From assembly GCA_947167515.1 (NCBI GenBank), contig CAMVIM010000001.1, positions 1 to 64,000 on the forward strand: DNA of 64,000 bases, read 5' to 3'. The position numbers and the translations under genes were made by a program. The notes below the pieces were generated by a model. It worked only from the letters and a program-made list of their open reading frames with translations, was not told where the DNA came from and did not search any database. This document shows, in pieces, positions 13,482-21,943 of this stretch. The number at the start of each line of letters is the position of its first letter. The first letter of the stretch is position 1. Source of the stretch: an uncultured Prevotellaceae bacterium. Its GTDB lineage: Bacteria; Bacteroidota; Bacteroidia; Bacteroidales; Bacteroidaceae.

Positions 13482-15761
13482 ATGAAGAAAATCATCTTTT
13501 TGGCATCGCTCCTCCTGACTGCGATGACCACCACCGCACAAGTTTACCTCGACCCCAACGCACCGCTTGAAGAGCGTGTGCAGGATGCGCTCAGCCGCAT
13601 GACCACGCATGAGAAAATCCTGGTTCTGCATGCACAGAGCAAGTTCACCAGCGCAGGTGTGCCACGTCTGGGCATCCGTCAGCTCAACATGGACGATGGG
13701 CCTCATGGTGTGCGCGAGGAATTGGAGTGGAATACCTGGAACGTGGCCCGATGGACGAACGACTCCATTGTGGCGTTCCCCTCCCTTACCTGTCTGGCCG
13801 CTACTTGGAACCGCGACCTCTCCACCCTCTATGGCCACAGCGTGAGCGAAGAGTTTGCCTTCCGTGGCAAGGACATCATGCTCGGCCCAGGTGTGAACAT
13901 CCAGCGCACCCCGATGAATGGCCGTGCCTTTGAATACATGGGCGAAGACCCGATGCTCGCAGGCGAGATGGTGGTGCCCTACATCAGTGCCGCTCAGAAG
14001 AACGGTGTGGCCTGCTGTCTGAAGCATTTCGTGCTGAACGACCAAGAGATAGACCGTTTCAACGTCAATGTGAACGTGTCGGAACGTGCCATGCGCGAAA
14101 TATACCTCTTCCCTTTCCAGCGGGCAGTCGAGAAGGCGCATGTCTATACCATCATGGGCAGTTATAACCTCTGGAACGGTGACCACTGTTGCCACAACGA
14201 TGCCCTGCTTAATGGCATCCTGAAGAAGGAGTGGGGATGGGACGGTGCCCTGGTCAGCGACTGGGGCGGTACCACCAACACCCTGCAGGCAGCCTATGGA
14301 GGTCTTGACATCGAGATGGGTACATGGACAGACGGCAAGGTGAAGGAAGCCCAGCATGGCTACAGCGCCTACTACCTTGCCAACCCTTTCGAAAAACTCA
14401 TCAATGAGGGAACCATCCCCATGAGCGTGCTCGACGAGAAGGTGGCCCGTGTGCTTCGTACCATCTTCCGCACGGCCATGAATCCCAAGAAAGTTATTGG
14501 TTCTCAATGCTCAGAAGCTCATTACGACGCTTGTCGTCAGATTGGTGAAGAGGGCATTGTGTTGCTGAAGAATAGCCCCCTCCCATCCTCCCCCAAGGGG
14601 GAGGGGCTTTTGCCGCTCACGTCTGAGAAGCTGGCAAGGCTTTCTAAAGGCGAGGGGCTTCGCATCCTTGTCGTTGGCGAAAATGCCACCCGTTCCCTCA
14701 CCCAAGGTGGTGGTTCTTCCGAACTCAAGACTCTCCGCGATGTCTCCCCATGGGAAGCCCTTAACTCTCAACTCTCAACTGTCAATTGTCAACTGTCACT
14801 CGCCCAAGGTTACAAGTCCGGCCGTTCCATCTACGACCATGTCGACCCCGTTGACCCTGCCGAAAACGCCCGTCTGAAGGCAGAAGCCCTCGACGCAGCC
14901 CGTCAAGCCGACCTCATCCTCTTCATTGGTGGCTTCAACAAAAACCACAAGCAGGACTGCGAGAACGGCGACCGCGAGAGCTACGACCTCCCCTTCGGAC
15001 AATCTGACCTCATCAGCGAGCTTGCCAAGATTCAGCCCAACCTCGTGGTGGTCACCTTTGGCGGCAACCCCTACGCCATGCCGTGGCTGCCCAAGGTCAA
15101 GGCATTGCTCCATTGCTGGTATCTTGGCAGCGAGTCGGGCACCGCTTTGGCCAATGTCCTCACAGGCAAGGTCAATCCTTCGGGCAAGCTTCCCGTTACC
15201 TTTGCCAAGCGCCTTGAAGACTATCCCTACGCCAAGTTTGGCGAAGAGGCCTATCCTGGCATCACAGGCGTGCAGGTTCCTGCCAACAGTGCAGGCGAGG
15301 TACCCCATCGTCAAGTTTACTACAAGGAGGACATCTATGTGGGCTACCGTGGTTTCGACCACGACAAGGTGCAGCCCCAGTTCCCCTTCGGCTTCGGCCT
15401 TAGCTACACCACCTTCGCTTACGGCAAACCCTCCGTCACCATGGATGGCGATTCCTTCACCATCACCGTGACCCTCACCAACACAGGAAAGGCCGCAGGC
15501 AAGGAAACCGCCCAAATCTACGTCTCAGCTCCCCAGAGCAAGATTCTTCCCAAACCTCAGAAGGAACTCAAAACCTTTGCTAAAACCCGTCTTCTCGCCC
15601 CAGGCGAAAGCGAAACCCTCCGCATGACCATCCCACGCCGCGACCTTGCCTCGTGGAACGAGACCACCCACTCCTGGCAAGTGGACAGCGGCACCTACAC
15701 TTTCCTCGTGGCTGCCTCTGCCACCGATGTGAAGGGAAAGGCAATCGTGAACATACCATAA
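13482..15761 (+). CDS. Glycoside hydrolase family 3 (beta-glucosidase type)
   Basis: Exported GH3 enzyme of 759 residues (signal peptide about 1-20, ...LLTAMTTTAQ), probably periplasmic, releasing terminal beta-linked sugars. Domain order: GH3 N-terminal barrel (about 30-340) with the nucleophile D260 in LVSDWGG, the GH3 C-terminal sandwich (about 360-600), and a fibronectin III-like domain (about 650-755, after FPFGFGLSYTTF). Two stretches look inserted: about residues 365-394 (SPLPSSPKGEG...LSKGEG) between LLKN and LRILVVGEN, encoded by a C-rich palindrome, and about 427-439 (NSQLSTVNCQLS), encoded by a 7-8 bp tandem array. Both keep the frame. The exact substrate (glucoside, xyloside or other) cannot be told. 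It lies 18 nt after cydB and ends at a bidirectional terminator. Confidence 0.9.
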   Translation: MKKIIFLASLLLTAMTTTAQVYLDPNAPLEERVQDALSRMTTHEKILVLHAQSKFTSAGVPRLGIRQLNMDDGPHGVREELEWNTWNVARWTNDSIVAFPSLTCLAATWNRDLSTLYGHSVSEEFAFRGKDIMLGPGVNIQRTPMNGRAFEYMGEDPMLAGEMVVPYISAAQKNGVACCLKHFVLNDQEIDRFNVNVNVSERAMREIYLFPFQRAVEKAHVYTIMGSYNLWNGDHCCHNDALLNGILKKEWGWDGALVSDWGGTTNTLQAAYGGLDIEMGTWTDGKVKEAQHGYSAYYLANPFEKLINEGTIPMSVLDEKVARVLRTIFRTAMNPKKVIGSQCSEAHYDACRQIGEEGIVLLKNSPLPSSPKGEGLLPLTSEKLARLSKGEGLRILVVGENATRSLTQGGGSSELKTLRDVSPWEALNSQLSTVNCQLSLAQGYKSGRSIYDHVDPVDPAENARLKAEALDAARQADLILFIGGFNKNHKQDCENGDRESYDLPFGQSDLISELAKIQPNLVVVTFGGNPYAMPWLPKVKALLHCWYLGSESGTALANVLTGKVNPSGKLPVTFAKRLEDYPYAKFGEEAYPGITGVQVPANSAGEVPHRQVYYKEDIYVGYRGFDHDKVQPQFPFGFGLSYTTFAYGKPSVTMDGDSFTITVTLTNTGKAAGKETAQIYVSAPQSKILPKPQKELKTFAKTRLLAPGESETLRMTIPRRDLASWNETTHSWQVDSGTYTFLVAASATDVKGKAIVNIP
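14574..14610. repeat. C-rich palindromic repeat inside the GH3 gene
   Basis: agcccc (14574-14579) and ggggct (14603-14608) flank the perfect stem cctcccccaagggggagg (14587-14604). The sequence is close to the ccctcccccttgggggag core of the element in the DUF59 gene. A further gcgaggggctt lies at 14650-14660, so the inserted unit may extend to about 14660. Confidence 0.7.
14762..14798 (+). repeat. Tandem 7-8 bp repeat inside the GH3 gene
   Basis: Five degenerate units of the type aactctca, actctca, actgtca, attgtca, actgtca. The translation NSQLSTVNCQLS has no counterpart in a normal GH3 sandwich domain. Confidence 0.65.
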
Positions 15762-15809
15762 TCACCTGTCATCATACGGTGTAGACCTACTAAACACATT
15801 CATTGAACA

Positions 15810-15853
15810 ACAAAAGGCCGTCGTTACCTTGCTGGGTAACGACGGCCTTTTGT
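15810..15853. terminator. Bidirectional terminator, GH3 gene / oxidoreductase operon
   Basis: A perfect 19-bp stem (15810-15828, 15835-15853) with a 6-nt loop, with A4 on the left and T4 on the right, between convergent genes. Confidence 0.9.
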
Positions 15854-15900
15854 ATGCTACACATCCAAAAGGTGTGTCTTTTTCGTTCTGAAATGTATTA

Positions 15901-16446
15901 TCAATTCATTTTTTGAATGAGTTCCATGCCGCGTCGGATGGCTTCTTCATTCATCGGGATGAGCTTGTGGTGTCGCTCGGGCAACGCCTTGTGGAGTCCC
16001 TTCACCACATCCTCTACGGTGGCAATGGGGCGCACCTTGAGGAAGCCGCCGAGAACGAGCATGTTGAACACCTTGGAGTTGCCTGTGCGTGCAGCCTCTT
16101 CCATGGCGTCAATGCGATAGACGTTAATGTCATCGCGCTTGGGGGGCTGGATGATGGAGTGGCCATCGTAGATGATGGTGCCGCCAGGTTTCACCAGTGG
16201 CTCAAACTTCTCCAGAGAGGGTTGGTTGAGCACGATGGCGGTATCGTAGGCACTGACGATGGGGGAACTGACGATGTCGTCACTGACGATGACGGTCACG
16301 TTGGCTGTGCCACCACGCTGTTCAGGGCCATAGGCGGGCATCCAGCTCACTTCTTTGCCTTCCATGATGCCAGCGTAGGCAAGTATCTTGCCCATAGAGA
16401 GGACTCCCTGTCCTCCAAAGCCTGATATGATGATTTCTTCAGTCAT
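15901..16446 (-). CDS. 2-oxoacid:ferredoxin oxidoreductase, gamma subunit
   Basis: Gamma subunit (181 residues) of a four-subunit thiamine diphosphate-dependent oxidoreductase that converts a 2-oxoacid and CoA to acyl-CoA, CO2 and reduced ferredoxin. Signatures: IIISGFGGQGVLSMGKILA at the start and WMPAYGPEQRGGTANVTV, which is typical of this subunit. Length is normal. It is the last gene of the operon, 4 nt after the beta subunit, with the terminator 50 nt downstream. Confidence 0.9.
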   Translation of the reverse strand: MTEEIIISGFGGQGVLSMGKILAYAGIMEGKEVSWMPAYGPEQRGGTANVTVIVSDDIVSSPIVSAYDTAIVLNQPSLEKFEPLVKPGGTIIYDGHSIIQPPKRDDINVYRIDAMEEAARTGNSKVFNMLVLGGFLKVRPIATVEDVVKGLHKALPERHHKLIPMNEEAIRRGMELIQKMN

Positions 16447-16450
16447 AGTC

Positions 16451-17236
16451 TTATTCTTTTACCGTGTTTTTTAAGTCGCCCAATGGATAGTAGGGGAACA
16501 TATTATCCACCATCCACTGGTTGGCCTGTTCTGGAGTCATTTTCCAACCAGAGGCGCAGGTAGAGACAATCTCCACCAGGGATGTACCCCGCTTGTTCAT
16601 TGAGTTTTCAAATGCCTGTCGGATGGCTTTCTTCGCCTTACGGATGTTCGCTACAGTGTTGACAGCCTGACGGGTCACGTAGCAGGTGCCTTCGAGGTTC
16701 ACGGCCAGGTCGGTGATGTGAAGTGGGTATCCGTGCAAGTCGGCTTGACGACCGTAGGGACAGGTGGCTGTCTTCATGCCCATGAGGGTGGTGGGTGCCA
16801 TTTGTCCGCCCGTCATGCCATAGATGGCATTGTTGATGAAAATCATGGCGATGTTCTCACCACGGTTCAGTGCATGGATGGTTTCGCCAGTGCCGATACA
16901 AGCCATGTCGCCGTCGCCTTGATAGGTGAAGACGAGCTTGTTGGGCCAAAGACGCTTGATGGCGGAAGCGCAGGCGGGAGCACGTCCGTGACTGGCTTCA
17001 ATCCAATCGACATCCACATAGCGGTAGGCGAATACGGCACAACCTACAGGGCAGATGGCGATGGTGTCTTCCTCCATACCCATCTCCTCGATGATTTCAG
17101 CCACCAACTTATGCACCACACCATGACTGCAGCCTGGGCAGTAGTGCATCGGCGTCTCATTCATCAGCGTCGGTTTGCCATAGATTCGGTTTTCGGGAAT
17201 TATGAGTTGTTCTTTTGTTAACATAATATTTTCCAT
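16451..17236 (-). CDS. 2-oxoacid:ferredoxin oxidoreductase, beta subunit
   Basis: Thiamine diphosphate-binding subunit, about 261 residues. The cofactor motif is complete: TYQGDGDMACIG followed by FINNAIYGMTGGQ. HYCPGCSHG near the N-terminus is the conserved cysteine motif of KorB/VorC-type subunits. I chose the ATG at 17236 (MENIMLTKEQ); ATGs at 17224 and 17278 are alternatives. It follows the alpha subunit by 49 nt and precedes the gamma subunit by 4 nt. Substrate preference (2-oxoglutarate or branched-chain 2-oxoacids) cannot be read from the sequence. Confidence 0.9.
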   Translation of the reverse strand: MENIMLTKEQLIIPENRIYGKPTLMNETPMHYCPGCSHGVVHKLVAEIIEEMGMEEDTIAICPVGCAVFAYRYVDVDWIEASHGRAPACASAIKRLWPNKLVFTYQGDGDMACIGTGETIHALNRGENIAMIFINNAIYGMTGGQMAPTTLMGMKTATCPYGRQADLHGYPLHITDLAVNLEGTCYVTRQAVNTVANIRKAKKAIRQAFENSMNKRGTSLVEIVSTCASGWKMTPEQANQWMVDNMFPYYPLGDLKNTVKE

Positions 17237-17285
17237 TTTTGTCGCCTTGGGTGGACGATGAAAAATCGCCCAGCGCATGGGCTGG

Positions 17286-18422
17286 TTACTTCATCCAGTA
17301 GCCCTTAGGCCAGTTGTTACTCATTTTTTCGCGTGCCATACGCTTGAAGTCCTCGACGATTTCCATGGGAGAGGAAACCATGCCTCCCGAACGTCCTGAG
17401 TGGAACACGGTGGCTTGACCTTCTGTGGCAAGACGCACGTCGTTAATCATCTGACCTTCACACTGCTCCACACAGAGGATGCTCTTGATGCGCTCGGAGA
17501 GTTGACTGATGATTTTGTTGGGGAAGGGCCACAGGGTCTTGGGGCGTAACATGCCAATCTTCACTCCTGCCTCGCGGAGCAGGTCGATGGCTTTCATGCT
17601 GATGCGCGACGAGATGCCGTAAGCCACAATGAGGTATTCGGTATCGTCATCCACCTTGTACAACTCGTAATCCACTTCTTCTGCTTCCACCTGACGATAC
17701 TTGGCAGCCATTTTCTGGTTGCGGTCTTCCATCACCTGTGGGTCGAACTCCAACGTGGACATGAAGTTGTACTTGCGGTTCTTCAAGCCGATGCCGTTTG
17801 TCGCCCAAGGGCACTGCTTGGCAATTTCCTCGTCGGTGCGGCGTGGACGGTAGGGTGGGAGTTCCACCTTCTCCATCATCTGGCCGAGCACACCGTCGGA
17901 CAGCACGATGACGGGCATGCGCCACTTGAACGTCAGTTCGGCAGCCTTGCCCATGCAGTCGCACATTTCCTGCACACTGTTGGGGGCGAGCACGATGGTG
18001 TTGTAGTCACCGTTTCCACCGCCATAGACAGCCTGGAAGTAGTCTGCCTGACCCGGCTGGATGGTGCCGAGGCCTGGACCGCCACGACCCACGCTGACGA
18101 TGACGCCTGGCAGTTCGTTGCCTGCCATGTAGCTCAGTCCTTCCTGCATCAGCGCGATGCCGGGCGATGAACTGGAGGTGAACACCAGCTTGCCCGTACA
18201 GCCTGCGCCATACAGCATATTGATGGAAGCCAGCTCGCTCTCTGCCTGAAGCACCACCATGCCGGTTGTCTCCCAAGGCTTGTCGGCAGCGAGTGTTTCC
18301 AACACTTCACTCTGTGGGGTGATAGGATAACCAAAGAAGCCGTCGTAACCATAGCGGATGGCGGCTTTGGCAATCACCTCATTGCCTTTCAGCAATACAA
18401 TATCTTTCTGTCCGTTTTCCAT
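17286..18422 (-). CDS. vorB: 2-oxoacid:ferredoxin oxidoreductase, alpha subunit
   Basis: Alpha subunit, 378 residues. It has the conserved GYDGFFGYPITPQSEVLETL near the N-terminus, the gamma-domain-like middle (TSSSSPGIALMQEGLSYM) and the transketolase C-terminal-type domain (AYGISSRISMKAIDLLREAG). The size and the separate gamma and ferredoxin genes fit the VorB/KorA class. The name vorB follows usual Bacteroides annotation of such genes and is not proof of the substrate. The ATG at 18422 lies 2 nt after the ferredoxin subunit stop; a longer frame to 18491 would overlap that gene. Confidence 0.9.
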   Translation of the reverse strand: MENGQKDIVLLKGNEVIAKAAIRYGYDGFFGYPITPQSEVLETLAADKPWETTGMVVLQAESELASINMLYGAGCTGKLVFTSSSSPGIALMQEGLSYMAGNELPGVIVSVGRGGPGLGTIQPGQADYFQAVYGGGNGDYNTIVLAPNSVQEMCDCMGKAAELTFKWRMPVIVLSDGVLGQMMEKVELPPYRPRRTDEEIAKQCPWATNGIGLKNRKYNFMSTLEFDPQVMEDRNQKMAAKYRQVEAEEVDYELYKVDDDTEYLIVAYGISSRISMKAIDLLREAGVKIGMLRPKTLWPFPNKIISQLSERIKSILCVEQCEGQMINDVRLATEGQATVFHSGRSGGMVSSPMEIVEDFKRMAREKMSNNWPKGYWMK

Positions 18423-18424
18423 CT

Positions 18425-18652
18425 TTACTCCTCCTTTTTTCTGTAAACCGTAATACATCCGTCGGGGCATACGATAGCGCAGCTGGTGCAACCGTTACAT
18501 TGCTCCCAGTTGGTTTGCTCTGCATAGTTGTAGCCCTTGTGATTGACGGTGCTGCTCAGTGTGACAAGATGTAATGGACATGCTATCGTGCAGAGGTTGC
18601 AACCCTTGCAACGCTCAATATCCACAACGATAGCGCCTCTCATTTTTGCCAT
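18425..18652 (-). CDS. 2-oxoacid:ferredoxin oxidoreductase, 4Fe-4S (delta) subunit
   Basis: A 75-residue two-cluster ferredoxin. Both cluster motifs are complete: CKGCNLCTIACP and CNGCTSCAIVCP. It passes electrons from the thiamine site to soluble ferredoxin. It sits 2 nt upstream of the alpha subunit and 15 nt after the small TPR-like gene. Confidence 0.95.
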   Translation of the reverse strand: MAKMRGAIVVDIERCKGCNLCTIACPLHLVTLSSTVNHKGYNYAEQTNWEQCNGCTSCAIVCPDGCITVYRKKEE

Positions 18653-18667
18653 ATTTATATATAAACT

Positions 18668-18847
18668 TTATGGATTATATTGGTCTTTATTGTAGAATTC
18701 GACAATGCTCATGGTCATGCGGTGCAGTTCCACCGCCTCCGAGTTGGGATTCAGCTTGATTGCCTCATTGTAAGAATCGAGACACACCTTCCAGTCCATG
18801 CGGGCGTATGCCTCCTTGCCTTTCGCTATCCAGTCCGCTTCGGTCAT
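18668..18847 (-). CDS. Small TPR-like protein, 59 residues
   Basis: A short gene that a 60-residue cut-off would miss. It opens MTEADWIAKGKEAYARMDWK and continues VCLDSYNEAIKLNPNSEAVE, giving one clear tetratricopeptide-type helix pair (KGKEAYARMDWKVCLDSYNEAIKLNP in two pieces), then a capping helix and the end FYNKDQYNP. Its ATG overlaps the stop of the acyl-CoA ligase (ATGA), and the ferredoxin subunit starts 15 nt after its stop, so it is a true operon member. It probably acts as a small scaffold or adaptor for the ligase or oxidoreductase; that is inference. A third-position preference for G and C matches the neighbouring genes. Confidence 0.8.
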   Translation of the reverse strand: MTEADWIAKGKEAYARMDWKVCLDSYNEAIKLNPNSEAVELHRMTMSIVEFYNKDQYNP

Positions 18848-20529
18848 TTGCCCACCTTCTTTGCGTCGTTCTCGCGGATTTCCACACGGCGAATCTTGCC
18901 CGAATGGGTCTTGGGCAGTTCATCGACAAACTCCACCACGCGGGGATATTTGTAAGGAGCAGTAGTCTTCTTCACGTGGTCTTGCAGCTCCTTCACCAAG
19001 TCATCGTTAGCTCGGTCTTTCCATTCCTTGCCCAGCACGATGGTGGCTTTGACCACCATGCCGCGAATGTCATCGGGCACACCCGTGATGGCGCACTCCA
19101 CCACGGCAGGGTGGGTCATCAGCGCACTCTCCACCTCGAAGGGACCGATGCGATAGCCGCTGGATTTAATCACGTCGTCGGCACGGCCCACGAACCAGAA
19201 GTAGCCGTCCTCATCCTTGTAGGCCAAGTCGCCCGTGAAGTAATAGCCGTCGTGCCAAGCCTTGTTCGTTGCATCGGGGTTGCGGTAGTATTCGCAGCAC
19301 AGACCGATGGGCTTCTTGCGGTCGGTGCGAATGGCAATCTGCCCTTCTTCGCCCACTTCAGCCTCGGTCATGTCGGCTTTCAGCAGATGGATGTCGTATT
19401 GTGGCATCGGCTTGCCCATCGACCCTGGTTTGGTCTTCATCCAGGGTGTGGTGCCAATCAGACAGGTGCCTTCGCTCTGTCCGAAACCTTCCTTGATTTC
19501 CAATCCCGTGATTTCGAGGAATTTGTCAAACACCGCCGAGTTCAGTGCCTCGCCAGCCGTCGTCACATGCTCCAGCGAACTGAGGTCGAAGCGGCTCAGG
19601 TCCTCCCGAATCATGAAACGGTAAATCGTCGGAGGTGCACAGAAACTGGTGATGCGATACTGTCCCACCTTCTCCAGAATGTCGGCAGCGTGGAACTTCT
19701 CGTGGTCATAGACAAACAGCGTTGCGCCGGCAATCCACTGTCCATACATCTTACCCCATGTCGCCTTGGCCCAGCCCGTGTCGGCCACGGTGAGGTGCAG
19801 GCTCCCCATGTGCAGGTCGTGCCAGTAGGCACCCGTGCCGATGTGGCCCAGCGGGTAGGTGTGGTCGTGGATGGCCATCTTGGGCTGCCCGTTGGTGCCA
19901 GAAGTGAAGTACATGAGCAGATAGTCCGACGACTTCGTCACACGCTTGCCCCGATACTCCTCAGCCACCCTCACGCCAGCCTTGAAGTCGTCCCAGCCAT
20001 CCGGCACCTTGGGGCCGATGCTGATGCGGTGCTTCACAGCCGGCCATTCGGCGTATGCCTCATCCACATGGCGCAGAATCTCCTCGTCGCCAGTGGCCAC
20101 GATGGCCTTCACGCCGGCAGCCTTCCAGCGATATACAATGTCCTTCTTCGTGAGCAGAAACGATGCAGGGATGGCCACTGCACCAATCTTGTGCAGGGCC
20201 AGCATGGTGAGCCAGAACTGGTAGCGGCGTTTCATGATGAGCATCACGAAATCGCCCTTCTTGATGCCCAGCGAGAGCAGATAACTGGCCACCTTGTTCG
20301 ACTCGCGGCGGATGTCGGCAAAGGTGAATCGGCGCTCTATCCCCTTGTCGTTGCACCACAGCAGTGCCAAGCGGTCGGGCGTTTCTTCTGCCCACACGTC
20401 CATCACGTCGTAGGCAAAGTTAAAGTTTTCAGGAATGACAAACTCGAAGTTTTTCTCGAAATCCTCTTGTGAAGTGAAGGTTGACTGTTTCAGGAACCTG
20501 TCAAGCATCGTATTGGTCTTTTTCTCCAT
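18844..20529 (-). CDS. AMP-binding acyl-CoA ligase
   Basis: Acyl-CoA synthetase (AMP-forming), 561 residues, of the medium-chain/acetyl-CoA synthetase type. Motifs: LMYFTSGTNGQPKMAIH (ATP/AMP loop), EGFGQSEGT, YYFTGDLAYKDEDGY, GRADDVIKSSGYRI, and the catalytic lysine region PKTHSGKIRR near the C-terminus. It activates a carboxylic acid to its CoA ester. Being first in the oxidoreductase operon it could work in reverse order: acyl-CoA made here could be reductively carboxylated to a 2-oxoacid for branched-chain or aromatic amino acid synthesis, as known for gut and rumen Bacteroidetes. That link is inference. It starts 55 nt after its promoter, with a hairpin in the leader. Confidence 0.9.
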   Translation of the reverse strand: MEKKTNTMLDRFLKQSTFTSQEDFEKNFEFVIPENFNFAYDVMDVWAEETPDRLALLWCNDKGIERRFTFADIRRESNKVASYLLSLGIKKGDFVMLIMKRRYQFWLTMLALHKIGAVAIPASFLLTKKDIVYRWKAAGVKAIVATGDEEILRHVDEAYAEWPAVKHRISIGPKVPDGWDDFKAGVRVAEEYRGKRVTKSSDYLLMYFTSGTNGQPKMAIHDHTYPLGHIGTGAYWHDLHMGSLHLTVADTGWAKATWGKMYGQWIAGATLFVYDHEKFHAADILEKVGQYRITSFCAPPTIYRFMIREDLSRFDLSSLEHVTTAGEALNSAVFDKFLEITGLEIKEGFGQSEGTCLIGTTPWMKTKPGSMGKPMPQYDIHLLKADMTEAEVGEEGQIAIRTDRKKPIGLCCEYYRNPDATNKAWHDGYYFTGDLAYKDEDGYFWFVGRADDVIKSSGYRIGPFEVESALMTHPAVVECAITGVPDDIRGMVVKATIVLGKEWKDRANDDLVKELQDHVKKTTAPYKYPRVVEFVDELPKTHSGKIRRVEIRENDAKKVGK

Positions 20530-20540
20530 TTCTTTCTGCT

Positions 20541-20573
20541 AAAAAAATGCACACTCTCTGTCAGGAGTGCGGC
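20541..20573 (-). terminator. Terminator-like hairpin in the acyl-CoA ligase leader
   Basis: Read on the minus strand: cgcactc (20571-20565), loop ctgacaga, gagtgtg (20556-20550) with one G-U pair, then ca and seven T. It lies between the promoter and the start codon, so it could act as an attenuator. No leader peptide or known ligand motif is seen. Confidence 0.4.
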
Positions 20574-20583
20574 TTTTCGGGTT

Positions 20584-20615
20584 CAAAATTACCAACAAAA
20601 AGCGGTCTGGACAAA
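20584..20615 (-). promoter_or_regulatory. Promoter of the acyl-CoA ligase/oxidoreductase operon
   Basis: On the minus strand TTTG at 20615-20612, 20 bp, TAATTTTG at 20591-20584. Both elements match the Bacteroidetes consensus. Confidence 0.65.
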
Positions 20616-20678
20616 TAAAAAAGCCATAAAAATGAGCCTTTTACACACATCTTCTCCGAGTGTGTAAAAATGGGGAAT

Positions 20679-20709
20679 AAAAAATGCACACCTCAAAAAA
20701 AGGTGTGCA
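20679..20709 (-). terminator. Intrinsic terminator after the histidine kinase
   Basis: tgcacacct (20685-20693) pairs with aggtgtgca (20701-20709); on the minus strand six T follow. A second hairpin, ttacacac/gtgtgtaa, lies at 20641-20667. Confidence 0.7.
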
Positions 20710-20769
20710 AAAAGGTTCTTTTTTGTCCAAAGAGAACAAGATATCCTTCCTATATAACAATGTGGCCAA

Positions 20770-21915
20770 CTAAAAGTGCAGGTTTCGCAGGGTGCGGTTC
20801 TGGTAGAAGACCGTGTGCAGCGGCACGGTGAAAGTGACCGACGTGCCCACGCCGGGAGTGCTCTCCACCTTGATGGTGCCGTTCCACAGGGCAACCATCC
20901 CCTTCACCACGCTCATGCCCAGTCCCGTGCCGGGAATGAAGGCATCGCCCTTGTAGAAACGTTCGTAGATGCGGCCCAGCACCTCGGGCGGCATGCCCCT
21001 TCCCGTGTCGGTGATGGTGATGACAGCATGCTCGCTGCTCTTGTGGCAATACACGTCTATGCTCCCATGCTCCGTGTGCTTGCACGAGTTGTCCAGAATC
21101 TGCCTCACCACCAGCGCAATCTTCTCCTCGTCGCCATGCAGGATGATGGGCACCTCCGTGTGGTGATAGACCATCTCCACATTCGCCTTCCGCATGGGCT
21201 TGGCCTCCTCCACCGTCCGTTCCAGCAGGTTGTTGATATCGACCAGGTTGCGGCGAAGTTCCACCTCGTTCGCCTCCAGTTTCGACAGTTCAATCACGTC
21301 GTCGATGATTTGCAGCAGGGCCGAACCGCTCGACTGCACCGCACCCAGACACTGCATCCGCTCCTCCAGCGTCTCGCTGTGGGCCATGATGGTGGAGAAA
21401 CCGAGAATGGCGTTCAGCGGTGTGCGGAACTCGTGCGACATGTTCGACAAGAAGTTGGTCTTAATCATGTTGGCCTGCTCCGCCTTCCGTCGGGCCATCT
21501 GCATCGCCTGCTCCGCCTCCTTGCGCGCCTGGATGATGGTGGCACACCCCACCGCCTTCACGGTGATGCCGTTCAGGTCAGTCTCCTTTGCCACAATGTG
21601 TACCTCCATCCACAAGGGGGGCATCTTCTCCCCCATGCGAATCTGCACCTCAAGGGTGACACGTGTGATGATGCCGTTCCTCACGCGGCTGTATATCTCC
21701 AGCATCTCATCCCGGTGCTGAGGCTCCACCATCTCGACAAATTTCTCAAAACTTTGTTCGTGGATGATATCCCCCTTCACATACTTCGGGTCGAGGTATG
21801 CACGATTAGACGTGATGACGTTGCTGCAGAAGTCAAAAACCCACGGAATGATGTTGAGCGATTGCAACACCTCCCCCATGTGATTCTCCGAAAAGAAGTT
21901 TTGTAGCCGTCTCAT
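20770..21915 (-). CDS. Soluble PAS-type sensor histidine kinase
   Basis: Histidine kinase of 381 residues with no membrane segment, so it senses a cytoplasmic signal. The N-terminal ~125 residues look like a PAS domain (IIPWVFDFCSNVITSNRAY to WMEVHIVAKETDLNGITVKA). A coiled coil (about 130-150) leads to the H-box NMSHEFRTPLNAILGF with H161. The ATPase domain has the N-box QILDNSCKHTEHG, DTGRGMPPEV and the late GTGLGMSVVKGM. No receiver domain is fused and no response regulator gene is adjacent, so it is an orphan. It is transcribed divergently from the potassium channel gene. Confidence 0.9.
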   Translation of the reverse strand: MRRLQNFFSENHMGEVLQSLNIIPWVFDFCSNVITSNRAYLDPKYVKGDIIHEQSFEKFVEMVEPQHRDEMLEIYSRVRNGIITRVTLEVQIRMGEKMPPLWMEVHIVAKETDLNGITVKAVGCATIIQARKEAEQAMQMARRKAEQANMIKTNFLSNMSHEFRTPLNAILGFSTIMAHSETLEERMQCLGAVQSSGSALLQIIDDVIELSKLEANEVELRRNLVDINNLLERTVEEAKPMRKANVEMVYHHTEVPIILHGDEEKIALVVRQILDNSCKHTEHGSIDVYCHKSSEHAVITITDTGRGMPPEVLGRIYERFYKGDAFIPGTGLGMSVVKGMVALWNGTIKVESTPGVGTSVTFTVPLHTVFYQNRTLRNLHF

Positions 21916-21943
21916 TCAAGTAGCAAATAGTAATAGTCGTTTG

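Noticed and set aside
12597-14507. 636-residue open frame on the minus strand
   Set aside because: It lies antisense to cydB and the GH3 gene, both with clear family motifs. Its translation is rich in H, V and G without a domain; it is a by-product of codon bias.
18760-20472. 570-residue open frame on the plus strand
   Set aside because: Antisense to the acyl-CoA ligase, whose motifs are complete; the plus-strand translation shows no domain.
20776-21906. 376-residue open frame on the plus strand
   Set aside because: Antisense to the histidine kinase and very rich in histidine and leucine, a typical shadow of C-rich third positions.
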